From assembly GCF_001575205.1 (NCBI RefSeq), contig NZ_LSRE01000012.1:248001-312000 (forward strand): a stretch of 64,000 bases of DNA, given 5' to 3'. The notes below the pieces were generated by a model. It did no database searches and was not told the origin of the DNA. It was given only the letters and a program-made list of their open reading frames with translations. The stretch's first letter is position 1. Each line of letters starts with the position of its first letter. This stretch comes from Tsukamurella pseudospumae (GTDB lineage Bacteria; Actinomycetota; Actinomycetes; Mycobacteriales; Mycobacteriaceae). The position numbers were made by a program, and so were the translations under genes. Positions 8,955 to 17,121 of this stretch are shown in pieces.

Positions 8955-10534
8955 GCGTCGTCGAGCAGCGCGACGACGGTGCCGACGATGGTCGTGAGCA
9001 GCCGGTCGGTGGCCGGCTGCCACAGTCCGTGGCGGCGGCGAGGCGTGACCTCGACGGGGTCGCCGTCGTGTGTGACGCGGCCGGTCGCGATGCTCACGCG
9101 GTGTCCGTTCACCTCCACATGCCGGGAGGTGACGGTCGCTGCGCCGGTCGGCAGTTCGGCCAGGATGTGTTCGAGAACGACTCTGCGGGTGGCGAGTACG
9201 CCTGCGGGTGACTGTGCGCCGCGCGTCCCGTGGCCGAACTCGTATCCGTCCTCGTTCTCGTCGAGCGCGATCGTCGATGCGCTGAGGATGAGGTCGGCCG
9301 ACCGCAGGAGCTCCGACAGTGCCGCCGTATCGGGTTCAGCATCGAGTGTCCGGATGCCCTGCGCGGTGAACGACGGTGCGCCGACGGTCAATCCGAGCGG
9401 ATGGCACTGCTCGACGCCGGAACCCGGGTACATCGGGGCGTCGAACCCCAGTGAGGCCACTGCGGCCTGATTGCCGCGGGAGATGGTGCCGTCACCGTCG
9501 TGCTGCCAGCCTTCGGAGCGGTAGAGACCGAGCACCTGTCGGACGTCGTGCACGCTTCCGGCGGCGACCAACCGGTCGGTGTCCGACGATTCGTAGCGTT
9601 CGCGGAAGGCCTGGGGGAAGGGCTGTTCGAGCCTCGACTCCCGGACGTGTTCCCGCCATGCGGCCCGTTCGGGCTCCGTCGACGCCGCCGGGTGCCAGAG
9701 CCGGACCCGCGCATCGTCGGGGACCTGTACCGGCGTGCCCGTCGGGTCGCGGAATTCACCCGGCCGGCCCAGTAGCGATGGGCCCTCGACGACTTGCCAG
9801 ATCAATGCCTCGCTGTACCGCACGACGGGGGCCGCGAAGGCGGCGTGCGTCCATCGTTGTGCCGGCCAGGTGGCGGCGACCGCCCACGAACCCTCCAACG
9901 ACTTCAGCCAGGTGGTGAGCTGCGCCTTCGTCGGACCTTCGGTGTCCAGGCGAAGGGCCACCTCGGGTCGGGTCGCCATGCGGCGCCGGGCGTCCCTGGT
10001 GTACCGCGTGAACTTCTTCTTGATGCCCGCATGTCGGGTGTTGCTGGTCGCCTCGGCGAGCGCCGATACGGACTCCGGCGTGGGGGCGGCCAGGATGGCG
10101 CGCGCCATCGCGAAGGCCGCGGCCTGCGATGGAACCGCCTTCACTGCGGGATCCGGGGCGACCGACGCCCGCGCCAGAATGCGGGGGACGGGTGCGGCCC
10201 AGTCCGCGTCGAGGGTCAGCGCGACGAGGGCGGCCCGTTCCAACGCCCGCGCGTCCTCGGGGGTGAACGCTTTGTCTGCGACGAAGGGCTCCGAGCCGTC
10301 ATGGATCCGCGTGAGATGGTCGTCGGCGAGCTCGAGGACCTTCGCCGCGTAGCTCCGGTAGGGATCGCTCGCCGCGAGCTGCGCGGTGAGCTCCCCGACG
10401 AGTTCATCGTTCCCGCCGACGAACGTCCACTGCGACCGCATGGTGCTCAGCGCGTTCGCCGCAGCGAGACCGAGGCGCACCTCGGTGTGGGCCTCCAGTT
10501 CCTCGTAGAGTCCACCATCCATGACGTGCACCAT
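8951..10534 (-). CDS. DUF4132-like protein
   Basis: This 527-residue soluble protein has no signal peptide or membrane helix. The C-terminal half contains QPFPQAFRERYE and the RLWHPAASTEPE segment, which resemble the DUF4132 (MolR-like) family; this is recognition from memory and moderately sure. The start is ATG at 10534 or, four codons in, ATG 10522. It is transcribed divergently from a SUKH-like gene only 57 bases away. The molecular function is not established. Confidence 0.6.
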   Translation of the reverse strand: MVHVMDGGLYEELEAHTEVRLGLAAANALSTMRSQWTFVGGNDELVGELTAQLAASDPYRSYAAKVLELADDHLTRIHDGSEPFVADKAFTPEDARALERAALVALTLDADWAAPVPRILARASVAPDPAVKAVPSQAAAFAMARAILAAPTPESVSALAEATSNTRHAGIKKKFTRYTRDARRRMATRPEVALRLDTEGPTKAQLTTWLKSLEGSWAVAATWPAQRWTHAAFAAPVVRYSEALIWQVVEGPSLLGRPGEFRDPTGTPVQVPDDARVRLWHPAASTEPERAAWREHVRESRLEQPFPQAFRERYESSDTDRLVAAGSVHDVRQVLGLYRSEGWQHDGDGTISRGNQAAVASLGFDAPMYPGSGVEQCHPLGLTVGAPSFTAQGIRTLDAEPDTAALSELLRSADLILSASTIALDENEDGYEFGHGTRGAQSPAGVLATRRVVLEHILAELPTGAATVTSRHVEVNGHRVSIATGRVTHDGDPVEVTPRRRHGLWQPATDRLLTTIVGTVVALLDDA

Positions 10535-10591
10535 AACGGATTTATCATTGGTGCGTTTGAATGCTCGGGTCGACGACCTTACGCTGACGGC

Positions 10592-11092
10592 ATGGAGCCG
10601 GAGAAGGTGTGGTCGGAGGACCGCTACGAGCCGTACATCCAGGATCCGCTCACGCCGGAGATCCTTGACGCCACGGAGCGCGCGCTGGGAGTGCGGCTGC
10701 CCTCCTCCCTTGTGGCGCTTCTGGCCCATCGCAACGGTGGCCCCATTCGCATGACCCTGCCTCAGGATCGCGACTACGACATCGTCCACGGCGAGATCCG
10801 GGGTATCGGTGAGAAGTTTCCGCACCTCGCCAAAGAGGCGTGGTGGCAGTGGGAGGACGAGGACGCGGACATCCCGACCCCGTCGGATCCGGACTGGCTG
10901 ATCTCCTTCGACGGTGACGGTCATTGGGACCTGTGCCTCGACTACCGACGCTCGCCGGCCGACGCGGCCGGCCTGCGCATCGACCCTGCGGTCACCGTCA
11001 TCGACACCGAGCGGATCGACATCGAGTACCCCGTCGCCGAGTCCTTCGACGCCTATCTGGCGGACCTGATCGTCCCGCCCGACGAGGAGTGA
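10592..11092 (+). CDS. SMI1/KNR4 (SUKH)-like protein
   Basis: This 166-residue acidic protein has the SUKH pattern: a helical N-terminus (ATERALGVRLPSSLVALLAHRNGG), then W-rich strands, then the signature ISFDGDGHWDLCLDYR and a closing YLADLI. SUKH proteins are common as immunity proteins of polymorphic toxins, but many are housekeeping. The ATG at 10592 has no clear Shine-Dalgarno. It shares a 57-base AT-rich divergent promoter with the DUF4132-like gene, so the two are likely co-regulated. I see no toxin gene next to it. Confidence 0.7.
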   Translation: MEPEKVWSEDRYEPYIQDPLTPEILDATERALGVRLPSSLVALLAHRNGGPIRMTLPQDRDYDIVHGEIRGIGEKFPHLAKEAWWQWEDEDADIPTPSDPDWLISFDGDGHWDLCLDYRRSPADAAGLRIDPAVTVIDTERIDIEYPVAESFDAYLADLIVPPDEE

Positions 11093-11095
11093 CGC

Positions 11096-11263
11096 TCAGC
11101 GGTCGAAGAACCGGTCGCTGAGTCTGTCGAAGAAGCCGTCGATCTTCTTCTCGCGCTCGGTGCCCTCGACCTTCGAGTTCCAGAGGTACACCAGGCCGAA
11201 GACCACGGCGACGAGGCCGAGGACGAGCGCGGTGATCAGGATGACCGGGACCGTTGTGGACAT
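11096..11263 (-). CDS. Small single-pass membrane protein
   Basis: This 55-residue protein has one hydrophobic helix (about residues 5-27) followed by a charged tail with the repeated FFDRLSDRFFDR ending. The ATG at 11263 has an AAAGGA site five bases upstream. The gene lies 15 bases from the left end of the integrated element, directly behind the original 3' end of tRNA-Thr. Before integration it was probably read through from the tRNA promoter. The function is unknown. Confidence 0.7.
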   Translation of the reverse strand: MSTTVPVILITALVLGLVAVVFGLVYLWNSKVEGTEREKKIDGFFDRLSDRFFDR

Positions 11264-11277
11264 CGCCATCCTTTCGC

Positions 11278-11322
11278 GGAGCCCCCCGTCGGGATTGAAC
11301 CGACGACCTTCGCTTTACAAGA
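11278..11322. repeat. attL, left 45-bp direct repeat
   Basis: This copy is identical to 21685-21729 and corresponds to the 3' half of tRNA-Thr from the anticodon loop onward. On the minus strand the tRNA end reads CTCCG, so this copy, which is the original chromosomal end, does not encode CCA. Beyond 11322 the sequence diverges from the tRNA. Confidence 0.9.
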
Positions 11323-11459
11323 TCGCTGAAGCCGATTCTAGGAGGTGTAGGTGAATCTGCATGTGGTGCGTGACCTGCGCAGACTGTCTATCACCGTCCG
11401 TGGGAATCCGTGGCTGTCGTACCGAGTTGAGGCACGCATGAGGCATCGAGACGGGAAAC

Positions 11460-11484
11460 GCCCCCACCCGCTGAGGGTGGGGGC
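11460..11484 (-). terminator. Strong hairpin after the structural operon
   Basis: GCCCCCACCC and GGGTGGGGGC form a perfect 10-bp stem around a 5-base loop. On the minus strand the following bases are GTTTCCCGTC, a weak T-run. It lies 77 bases beyond the stop of the last structural gene (11561) and should end the late operon before attL. A second, imperfect hairpin (GCTCGG/CCGAGC, 11523-11556) lies just before it. Confidence 0.75.
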
Positions 11485-11560
11485 GCAGGCACGGGTGAAA
11501 GGGACCAAAGTCCACGTGCCTTGCTCGGCAGCAGGGGGATAGGAACCCCACCGAGCCCGT

Positions 11561-11896
11561 CTAGGTGAGGCTCTTGGATACCGCCTCGTAGTGGTGAAGC
11601 CGCCCGCCGAGCATGTGCCGCTCGGGTGCGCCTTCGGGATCGAGCTGGACGCCGTTCCACTCGTAGCCGACCGCCACCGACTTGAGCGGCAGGCTTAGCG
11701 CGGGTGCCAGCAGCATCTGATACCTGGTCTCGGTGTAAGCGTGCCCGAGTTCGGTGCGAGTGCCGCCGGTGAGCGGGACCACCTGGCCGGGCACCACCTT
11801 GTCGACCTCGTCGTAGATTTCGTTTCCGTCTTCGTTGTACTGCGGAGGGTCGAACGGGGTCGAGTAGGTGACGCGGATGCGGTGCGGCCACAGCAT
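11561..11896 (-). CDS. Probable head-tail connector / head-completion protein
   Basis: This 111-residue beta-rich protein is the last gene of the structural operon. Its start at 11896 overlaps the stop of the preceding gene (TAATG). The position, directly after capsid and a helical adaptor-like protein, and the size fit a stopper or head-closure protein. I recognise no diagnostic motif, so the role is inferred from synteny. Without tail genes such a protein would have to dock helper-phage tails. Confidence 0.55.
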   Translation of the reverse strand: MLWPHRIRVTYSTPFDPPQYNEDGNEIYDEVDKVVPGQVVPLTGGTRTELGHAYTETRYQMLLAPALSLPLKSVAVGYEWNGVQLDPEGAPERHMLGGRLHHYEAVSKSLT

Positions 11897-12207
11897 TAGA
11901 TCGCCCGCTTCCGGTACCGGTTCAGCACGAACAGCTCGGCGAGGGTCCAGCCGGTGAACCCGCCGCGCACGGACACGCTGCCCACATCGGTTGCCAGCTG
12001 CTCGGGGTGGACGGCTAGGCGGGCGGCGGCGGTGGTGATGACGGCCGCGATCTGGTCGTTCGGCTCGGTGCCGGTGAAGCCTTCATCGCGCACGTACGCC
12101 CGCGCCATCGCGGTCACCACCTGGGCCGCCTGGTCGGCCAGAGCGACGAGCTGAACGTCATCGCTCTGGCCGAGGAAGGCGGCGACCTGTGCGCCGGTGA
12201 CGGTCAT
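11896..12207 (-). CDS. Probable head-tail adaptor (gp6-like)
   Basis: This 103-residue mainly helical protein follows the capsid gene by two bases. The helix-rich, Ala-rich N-terminal two thirds and the closing LFVLNRYRKRAI resemble the small adaptor proteins that sit under HK97-type portals. Assignment rests on fold-like composition and position between capsid and the next connector gene. Confidence 0.55.
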   Translation of the reverse strand: MTVTGAQVAAFLGQSDDVQLVALADQAAQVVTAMARAYVRDEGFTGTEPNDQIAAVITTAAARLAVHPEQLATDVGSVSVRGGFTGWTLAELFVLNRYRKRAI

Positions 12208-12209
12208 GA

Positions 12210-13046
12210 CTACGGGGTCGCGGTCAGGATGGTCACGGCCTTGGGCTGCAGCAGCGCGAGGTCGTAGCGGGCGACGACGCGCAGGGCCACCTCGTCGGTG
12301 TCGAAGTAGCGCGAGCTGTCGATGGTGACCGACGGGGCCACGTCACGTGCGACCGCCACGAGCGACATGTCGGCGAGAGCTGCCTTGCCGGTGGGGATGC
12401 GACTCGTGACGGTGACCGGCACACCGAACAGGACTTCCTGACCGACAGCGGTCAGGTCCGGCTGCAGGATGTAGCGTCCCGCGGTGTCCTTGATCTTCCT
12501 GATGGACAGGTAGTCCGCGGGGCTGAGGAACCATCGATTGGGCTTAACCTCGTTCGCGCGGGCGATGCCGATTCCGTCGAGCAGGGAGTCGGGCTCGGTG
12601 GCGTCAAGGGTGCCGGTCGCGACGCCGCTCTGTGCGAGGAGGCCCTTGATGGTGTTGGAGGTGCCGGTGCCGGTGAACAGCGCGTTGTCGAGGGCGGTGG
12701 CGGTGTCGGAGACGAGGCGCTGCTTGAGGATCCCGTCGAGGCTGACCGCGGAGCTGCGGAGCACCTCGGAGGTGACGCGGGAGATGACCTTCAGGCTCTT
12801 GAGGGTGCTCGGGAGCATGGACACCTCGTCGAAGCCGACGCCGCTCTCGGGGATCTGTGCGCCCTCGGCGACGAAGCCTACGGTCGCGCCGGATGCGAGG
12901 CGGGGGATGCGGATCGGCCCGTTGGTGTCGATGATCTTCGGGCCCGATGCGAGGAAGACGCTCGCGGATTCCACCGGGGTTACGAGGAAGTTCTGGATCT
13001 CGGTCTGCTGGAGAGTGGGGAATGTTGCGGTGGTCTGGGTGGTCAT
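12210..13046 (-). CDS. HK97-family major capsid protein
   Basis: This 278-residue protein starts at ATG 13046 behind a strong AGGAGG site. HK97-fold features include the N-arm region followed by GFVAEGAQIPESGVGFDEVSM, the helical LLDGIGIARAN segment and the C-terminal P-domain-like VALRVVARYDLALLQP. It is shorter than capsids that carry a fused delta domain (about 380), which fits the separate scaffold gene upstream. No prohead protease gene is visible. A 10 kb genome would suit a small-triangulation shell, which is inference. Confidence 0.9.
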   Translation of the reverse strand: MTTQTTATFPTLQQTEIQNFLVTPVESASVFLASGPKIIDTNGPIRIPRLASGATVGFVAEGAQIPESGVGFDEVSMLPSTLKSLKVISRVTSEVLRSSAVSLDGILKQRLVSDTATALDNALFTGTGTSNTIKGLLAQSGVATGTLDATEPDSLLDGIGIARANEVKPNRWFLSPADYLSIRKIKDTAGRYILQPDLTAVGQEVLFGVPVTVTSRIPTGKAALADMSLVAVARDVAPSVTIDSSRYFDTDEVALRVVARYDLALLQPKAVTILTATP

Positions 13047-13098
13047 GGTCGCCTCCTGGGGCAGATTCGGGGAGATGTTCACCCGCGCCGCCAGGACG

Positions 13099-13133
13099 CT
13101 GAAGGGGCCGCATTCCAGATGCGACCCCTTCAG
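13099..13133 (-). promoter_or_regulatory. Hairpin in the leader of the capsid gene
   Basis: CTGAAGGGG/CCCCTTCAG (9 bp) plus the inner CGCAT/ATGCG (5 bp) form a long stem with one mismatch and a 5-base loop. It lies between the 57-residue gene and the capsid start. With no T-run it is more likely a processing or attenuation element than a full terminator. It could set the high capsid-to-scaffold ratio. Confidence 0.5.
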
Positions 13134-13137
13134 TGTA

Positions 13138-13152
13138 TACCCTCCTGGGGTA
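13138..13152. promoter_or_regulatory. TACCC-N5-GGGTA palindrome before the capsid leader
   Basis: TACCC (13138-13142) and GGGTA (13148-13152) flank TCCTG. On the minus strand the region reads GGGTATACACT, with TATACA as a possible -10 box for a capsid promoter. A related, better palindrome lies at 17124-17142. Confidence 0.35.
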
Positions 13153-13153
13153 C

Positions 13154-13327
13154 CTAACCTGTTACTGCGCGGCCCGAGCGCCCTTCACCGCTCTTGGGCG
13201 GGTGCTGGGAGACGAGCGCGTAGGCCTGCGCGAGGCCATCCAGGCTGTTGCCGCTTGGCGCCTTCTTGATGATGGCGTCAAGAATGGCGTTGGCCGCCTC
13301 GGCTTGCTTATCGGTGAAGTCGCTCAT
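13154..13327 (-). CDS. Small protein between scaffold and capsid genes
   Basis: This 57-residue protein starts at 13327 in an ATGA overlap with the scaffold stop. It has an amphipathic helix (KQAEAANAILDAIIKKAP) and a polar C-terminus. It is coupled to the capsid assembly genes. The function is unknown; candidates are a head decoration or capsid size-determination factor, purely from position. Confidence 0.65.
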   Translation of the reverse strand: MSDFTDKQAEAANAILDAIIKKAPSGNSLDGLAQAYALVSQHPPKSGEGRSGRAVTG

Positions 13328-13785
13328 CGGATTCCTTTCATTGCGTCCAGCAGGGAGAAGCTGGAGGGACTGTTGCGGCCCTGGCCCACGTCGCCGCTGA
13401 CCTTCCGGGCTGCGAGATGGGGCTTGCTGCTGAGGAGGTCGTCGATGGCCTGCGCGAGGCGCACCCCATCGTCCTCCAGGTGGGCGGTGTCGAACGGCAA
13501 ATCGGTGGGATCTGCCAGCTTTCCGGTAGCGGCCACCAGCGCGGTGTGCAGCCGCTGAGCCAGGCCGTCGGCGCGCGCGGCAGCGTCGCGGGCGTCCTGC
13601 CGGTATTTGCCGTTCTCCTGCCGAAGCTGCTCGACGTAGGTGCGCGGGAACGTGTCGCCGTTGGGCTGCTCGTCTGAAGGGTGTTCGTCTGGCGTACCCC
13701 CTTCGGTGGGGTCGGTCTGGTCTACCCCATCCTGACCCTCCGTCTGCTGGAGGGTTTCCTCGGTGGTGGTCTGCTGTTCGGTCAT
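13324..13785 (-). CDS. Probable capsid scaffolding protein
   Basis: This 153-residue protein has a Gln/Thr/Glu-rich disordered N-terminus (first 50 residues) and a helical, coiled-coil-like centre (YVEQLRQENGKYRQDARDAA), the usual composition of phage scaffolds placed between the MuF-like gene and capsid. The start is ATG 13785, with AAAGGA upstream and an ATGA overlap with the previous stop. Confidence 0.75.
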   Translation of the reverse strand: MTEQQTTTEETLQQTEGQDGVDQTDPTEGGTPDEHPSDEQPNGDTFPRTYVEQLRQENGKYRQDARDAAARADGLAQRLHTALVAATGKLADPTDLPFDTAHLEDDGVRLAQAIDDLLSSKPHLAARKVSGDVGQGRNSPSSFSLLDAMKGIR

Positions 13786-14363
13786 GCTGCTGTCCTTTCG
13801 ATTCGGGTTGCGGGGACTGGTGTGCATCGGCACCCGGTGTGGCGGTGGAACGACTTCCCTGTCGGGTAGACGTATCCGATGCCCTCGGGGTCGAGGTGGG
13901 CCTTGACGAGCCATGTGCACAGCTCGCATGCACCGGCGTTGAGTCGGCGACGGTAACCGTGGGCACCGTGCCCACGGTAGGTGTGGACGAGTTGCTGCTG
14001 AGCGGCTTCGGTGGGCTCGTTGTGGCCGATCCGGTCGAGCTGGGTCTTCAGGTCGTCGGCGGTGTCGAGCAGCGCGACGAGGGTGGCCGCGGCGTCGGCG
14101 AGGCGCGCGGTCTCACTCGCGACGGTGACCAGCGTCGTGCCTTTCGGCGTGGACGCCAGGTAGATGCTGCCGAGCCAGTCCGCGCCGGTGCGGGCGTAGG
14201 CATTCATCGTGCCGACCATCTGGATGAACACCTGCTCGAACTCCGCGGTGGTGAGCGTGCCGGCCCGCCACTGCTCGTACGCGGCGATGAGTGCGACGGA
14301 GAGCTTGTCGCCGAGCTGGTCGACGTACAACTCGAACTGCTCGGCAAGCTCGTCCGGGGTCAT
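13782..14363 (-). CDS. MuF-like minor head protein
   Basis: This 193-residue protein is encoded directly after portal (ATGA overlap at 14360-14363). The helical N-terminus is followed by the family-type C-terminal segment with CELCTW, a region ending FHRHTGCRC and the close of the protein; this Cys/His pattern is typical of MuF/SPP1 gp7-like proteins. Such proteins bind the portal inside the head. There is no extra toxin domain, because the protein ends soon after the motif. Confidence 0.75.
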   Translation of the reverse strand: MTPDELAEQFELYVDQLGDKLSVALIAAYEQWRAGTLTTAEFEQVFIQMVGTMNAYARTGADWLGSIYLASTPKGTTLVTVASETARLADAAATLVALLDTADDLKTQLDRIGHNEPTEAAQQQLVHTYRGHGAHGYRRRLNAGACELCTWLVKAHLDPEGIGYVYPTGKSFHRHTGCRCTPVPATRIERTAA

Positions 14364-15646
14364 GCCGCGCCACCGAACAACTGCGAGACGTCCGCATTGG
14401 CGATGTTGTCGCGGGCCCGGGCGGCGTGGATCTCGTCGACTTCCGCGTCGGTATAGCCCAGCTTCTTGAGGGCGTAGCTCGCCGGCAGCAGGCCCACGCT
14501 GAATAGCTTGGTGACGGCGTCGGCCTCCTGGGCCTCGGAGCGGGTGGCGGGGTCGGCCCACTGCACCCGCACGTCGACCGACCGAGGATCGGCACCGTCA
14601 CGGACACCGACAATCAGGCGTGTAAGTTCCTCCCACGTCCGCCCGAACAGTGCCTGCTTGCTCTCGGCGCGGGCGGTCAGCGCTGCTTCGGACGCTCGGA
14701 TGCTGTCGGCGCTGGTCGGGTTGTCGCCGCCGATTCCGAGCATGTGCTCGGGCAGCCCGGACACTGCGGAGATTTGCCGCATGATGACGCCGATTGCGTT
14801 CTCGTAGCCGCCGAGGTCCGAACCGGGCAGAACACCGAACTTCGCCTCCTTCTCCTCGGACAGCAGCATCATGGTGCCCTCGGTGAACGGCGAGACAGCG
14901 TTGCCGTCCTCGTCCTCGGCGAGTTCGATTCCGGTGGCGTACCGGCGTGGGCGCGCGGACGTTTCCGAGGCGATGAGCATGTCGGTGAGCAGCTTGACCA
15001 GCGCGTCGGAGAGGTCGATGACGTCCTCCATCTCGCTCACACCGTCGGTGTCGAGCAGGCGGCCGGCGTTGGTGAACCTGACCACGGGAGGCACGCCGAG
15101 GGGGTTGTCGAACTCGTCGATGAGCTTGAATCCGGCGGTCGTCGCTCCGGTGCTGTTGGCCCGGTAGCGCTGCACGCGGTCGGCCAGGAACAGAGTCGCT
15201 TCGGTCGTCGTGGTGGTCTCCCAGCGCTTGACGGCGGCGGTGATGCGACGGGATGCCGGGTCGGTCAGCGCGGCCATCTGGTGCGCGGACTCGATGGACA
15301 CGGAAGGCCTGCCGGTGGCGTCGGCCCACACCAGGCCGTAGGCCCCGCCGAGCACCAGCGCCTCACGGTGAGCGACTGGCGCGAACTGGTCCAGATCGTT
15401 GCGCAGCCAATCGCCCCAGACGTCGGCTCCGGTGAATCCGGTGACGCGCAAGCGTTCAACGAGTGAGTCGACCAGCACGCGTGGGATGTTCGCGCGGACG
15501 CGCCGCAGACGGTCACCGAGCAGCGCTGCGGCCTCGGGTGCAAGGTAGGACAGCGGGGTGTTGCCGGCGTACTGCCGGTCGAGGCGGGCGTACTGGCCGG
15601 CGGGGGCATCGACGGCCTGCAGCAGAGTGGTCAGAGTGTCGGTCAT
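14360..15646 (-). CDS. Phage portal protein
   Basis: This 428-residue protein starts at ATG 15646 with GGGAGGT nine bases upstream, three bases after the terminase stop. Features are the N-terminal YLAPEAAALLGDRLRRVRANIPRVLVDSL region, the long wing segment, and the C-terminal clip and stem with SGLPEHMLGIGGDNPTSADS-type sequence, as in actinophage portals of the SPP1/HK97 classes. It forms the dodecameric DNA gate of the head. Confidence 0.88.
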   Translation of the reverse strand: MTDTLTTLLQAVDAPAGQYARLDRQYAGNTPLSYLAPEAAALLGDRLRRVRANIPRVLVDSLVERLRVTGFTGADVWGDWLRNDLDQFAPVAHREALVLGGAYGLVWADATGRPSVSIESAHQMAALTDPASRRITAAVKRWETTTTTEATLFLADRVQRYRANSTGATTAGFKLIDEFDNPLGVPPVVRFTNAGRLLDTDGVSEMEDVIDLSDALVKLLTDMLIASETSARPRRYATGIELAEDEDGNAVSPFTEGTMMLLSEEKEAKFGVLPGSDLGGYENAIGVIMRQISAVSGLPEHMLGIGGDNPTSADSIRASEAALTARAESKQALFGRTWEELTRLIVGVRDGADPRSVDVRVQWADPATRSEAQEADAVTKLFSVGLLPASYALKKLGYTDAEVDEIHAARARDNIANADVSQLFGGAA

Positions 15647-15648
15647 GT

Positions 15649-17121
15649 TCAGTACCTCCCTACGGCGACCGTTCGGCGCCGTGGCTTGTTGGTCGCGCGC
15701 CAGGTAGCGCGCGAGTGGGCCATCACGGCGCACGCCGCGAGGTCGATCTTCTTGGCGGTCCTCGAGCGGGACCGCTTCGCGAGCCGATAGCCGCGGGCGT
15801 CCTCCGCGACCACCGCCGCGGCGATGTGCGCGGCGAGGCGTTCGTCACCGGAGTGCGACAGGTTGCCGTTCACGCACGCGGAGTACAGGTCCGTCGTCGC
15901 CGCAGTCAGACGTGACGGGGAGTGCGGGAACTCGACCACCGGCAGACGTTCCGCCTCGAGCACCTGCAGCGTCCGGGTCCAACGGAACGGATCCGCCACG
16001 ATCTCGAGAACCTTGTAGTCCTTGCACGCCCGCCGGATCCGGTCCTCCACCTCCGCGATCGGCACCCGATAGGAGTCGTCACCAGCCGGCCGCTCCCACA
16101 CGCCGAGCACGTCCAGGTGCGGCGCCTCGTCGACGGTGGCGAGCAGCAGCGCCGTGGTGTCGTCACTGAAACTTCCATCGAGACTTACGATTACGTCCGA
16201 GCCGAGTGGGATCGCCGCACCGGTGGACAGGTCCGCCCACACACCCTCAGGCAGGAACGAGCCCTCGGTGTCGGTGGCAAGCTGACACAGCCGGGCACGC
16301 CGGAACGTCGCCTCACGCGTCTTCGGCGGCAGCAGCGCCACCAGAGCATCCCGATGCAGAAAGTCATCCAACGCGGGATTCGCCAGCTCCCAACAGTGCG
16401 TGCAATCCACCGGGTGATGCTCGAACCCGGCGGCGGAGAACTCGCGGAACAGCAGCGTCCGGTCGTCGGGGTTGTCGCGGTGGTAGTCCCGCAGCGACAG
16501 CAGCACCTGGTCGTCGAGGTTCGGGCCCGGAGTACCGATCGCCACCAGGACGGACTTCTCGCGCTTGCCCTGGGCGAGCTGCACCACCTCGAAGACATCA
16601 CGGTTCACCACACCCGCCTCGTCGACCAGAGCCAGCACATAGTCCAGACCCTCGAGAGCGGCCGGCGATGCGGGCAGGCAAGAGAACACCGAGTCCGTCG
16701 TCGGGATCACCAGCTTGTCCTTGAACACCTGGCACCGCGACGACAGATCCTCATTTAGCTCCACCATGCGCCGAGCAGCGTTGAACGCCAGACCGGCCTG
16801 CCGCTCGTCCACGGCGACCACCACCACGTTTGCGCCCTCACCACCGGTGAAGAATCGATAGAGCGCGATCGCCGCGTTCAGGGTCGTCTTGCCCTGCCCG
16901 CGGGGGAACATGATGCCGACAGTCCGCGCGCCGGAGTCGAGGACATCCTCGGCGACGTCGACCTGCCAGTCCCGCAGATTCAGCTTCCCCTTCGCGCCGG
17001 TGCCCTTCGGCACCCGCAGGAACTTGTCGGCGAACGCGAGGAACCGCTCGGACTCCACCGTCGACCTGGGGCGAAACGGGAGCGCTGTGGCGTCCACCGC
17101 GGCCTTCGGACCGGCCTTCAC
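15649..17121 (-). CDS. terL: Terminase large subunit
   Basis: This 490-residue DNA-packaging ATPase-nuclease has Walker A FPRGQGKT at residues 72-79 and Walker B LALVDEA at 163-169. The RNase-H-like nuclease domain starts at VSLDGSFSDD (Asp near 315), with a later acidic residue in KKIDLAACAVMAH. The GTG start at 17121 overlaps the HNH stop (GTGA). All expected residues are present, so it is probably functional. I find no small-terminase gene beside it. Confidence 0.92.
   Translation of the reverse strand: MKAGPKAAVDATALPFRPRSTVESERFLAFADKFLRVPKGTGAKGKLNLRDWQVDVAEDVLDSGARTVGIMFPRGQGKTTLNAAIALYRFFTGGEGANVVVVAVDERQAGLAFNAARRMVELNEDLSSRCQVFKDKLVIPTTDSVFSCLPASPAALEGLDYVLALVDEAGVVNRDVFEVVQLAQGKREKSVLVAIGTPGPNLDDQVLLSLRDYHRDNPDDRTLLFREFSAAGFEHHPVDCTHCWELANPALDDFLHRDALVALLPPKTREATFRRARLCQLATDTEGSFLPEGVWADLSTGAAIPLGSDVIVSLDGSFSDDTTALLLATVDEAPHLDVLGVWERPAGDDSYRVPIAEVEDRIRRACKDYKVLEIVADPFRWTRTLQVLEAERLPVVEFPHSPSRLTAATTDLYSACVNGNLSHSGDERLAAHIAAAVVAEDARGYRLAKRSRSRTAKKIDLAACAVMAHSRATWRATNKPRRRTVAVGRY

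Noticed and set aside
10592-11092. SUKH protein as immunity to a toxin encoded in the window
   Set aside because: I found no secreted or polymorphic toxin, no RHS repeats and no WXG100 or LXG leader nearby. Only the DUF4132-like neighbour is present.
11278-11322. A second tRNA-Thr gene at the left end of the element
   Set aside because: Only the 3' portion from the anticodon loop is present; beyond 11322 the sequence no longer pairs as a D-arm or acceptor stem. It is the att repeat.
13782-14363. Polymorphic toxin fused to a MuF domain
   Set aside because: MuF proteins sometimes carry C-terminal toxins, but this one ends 20 residues after the Cys/His motif.
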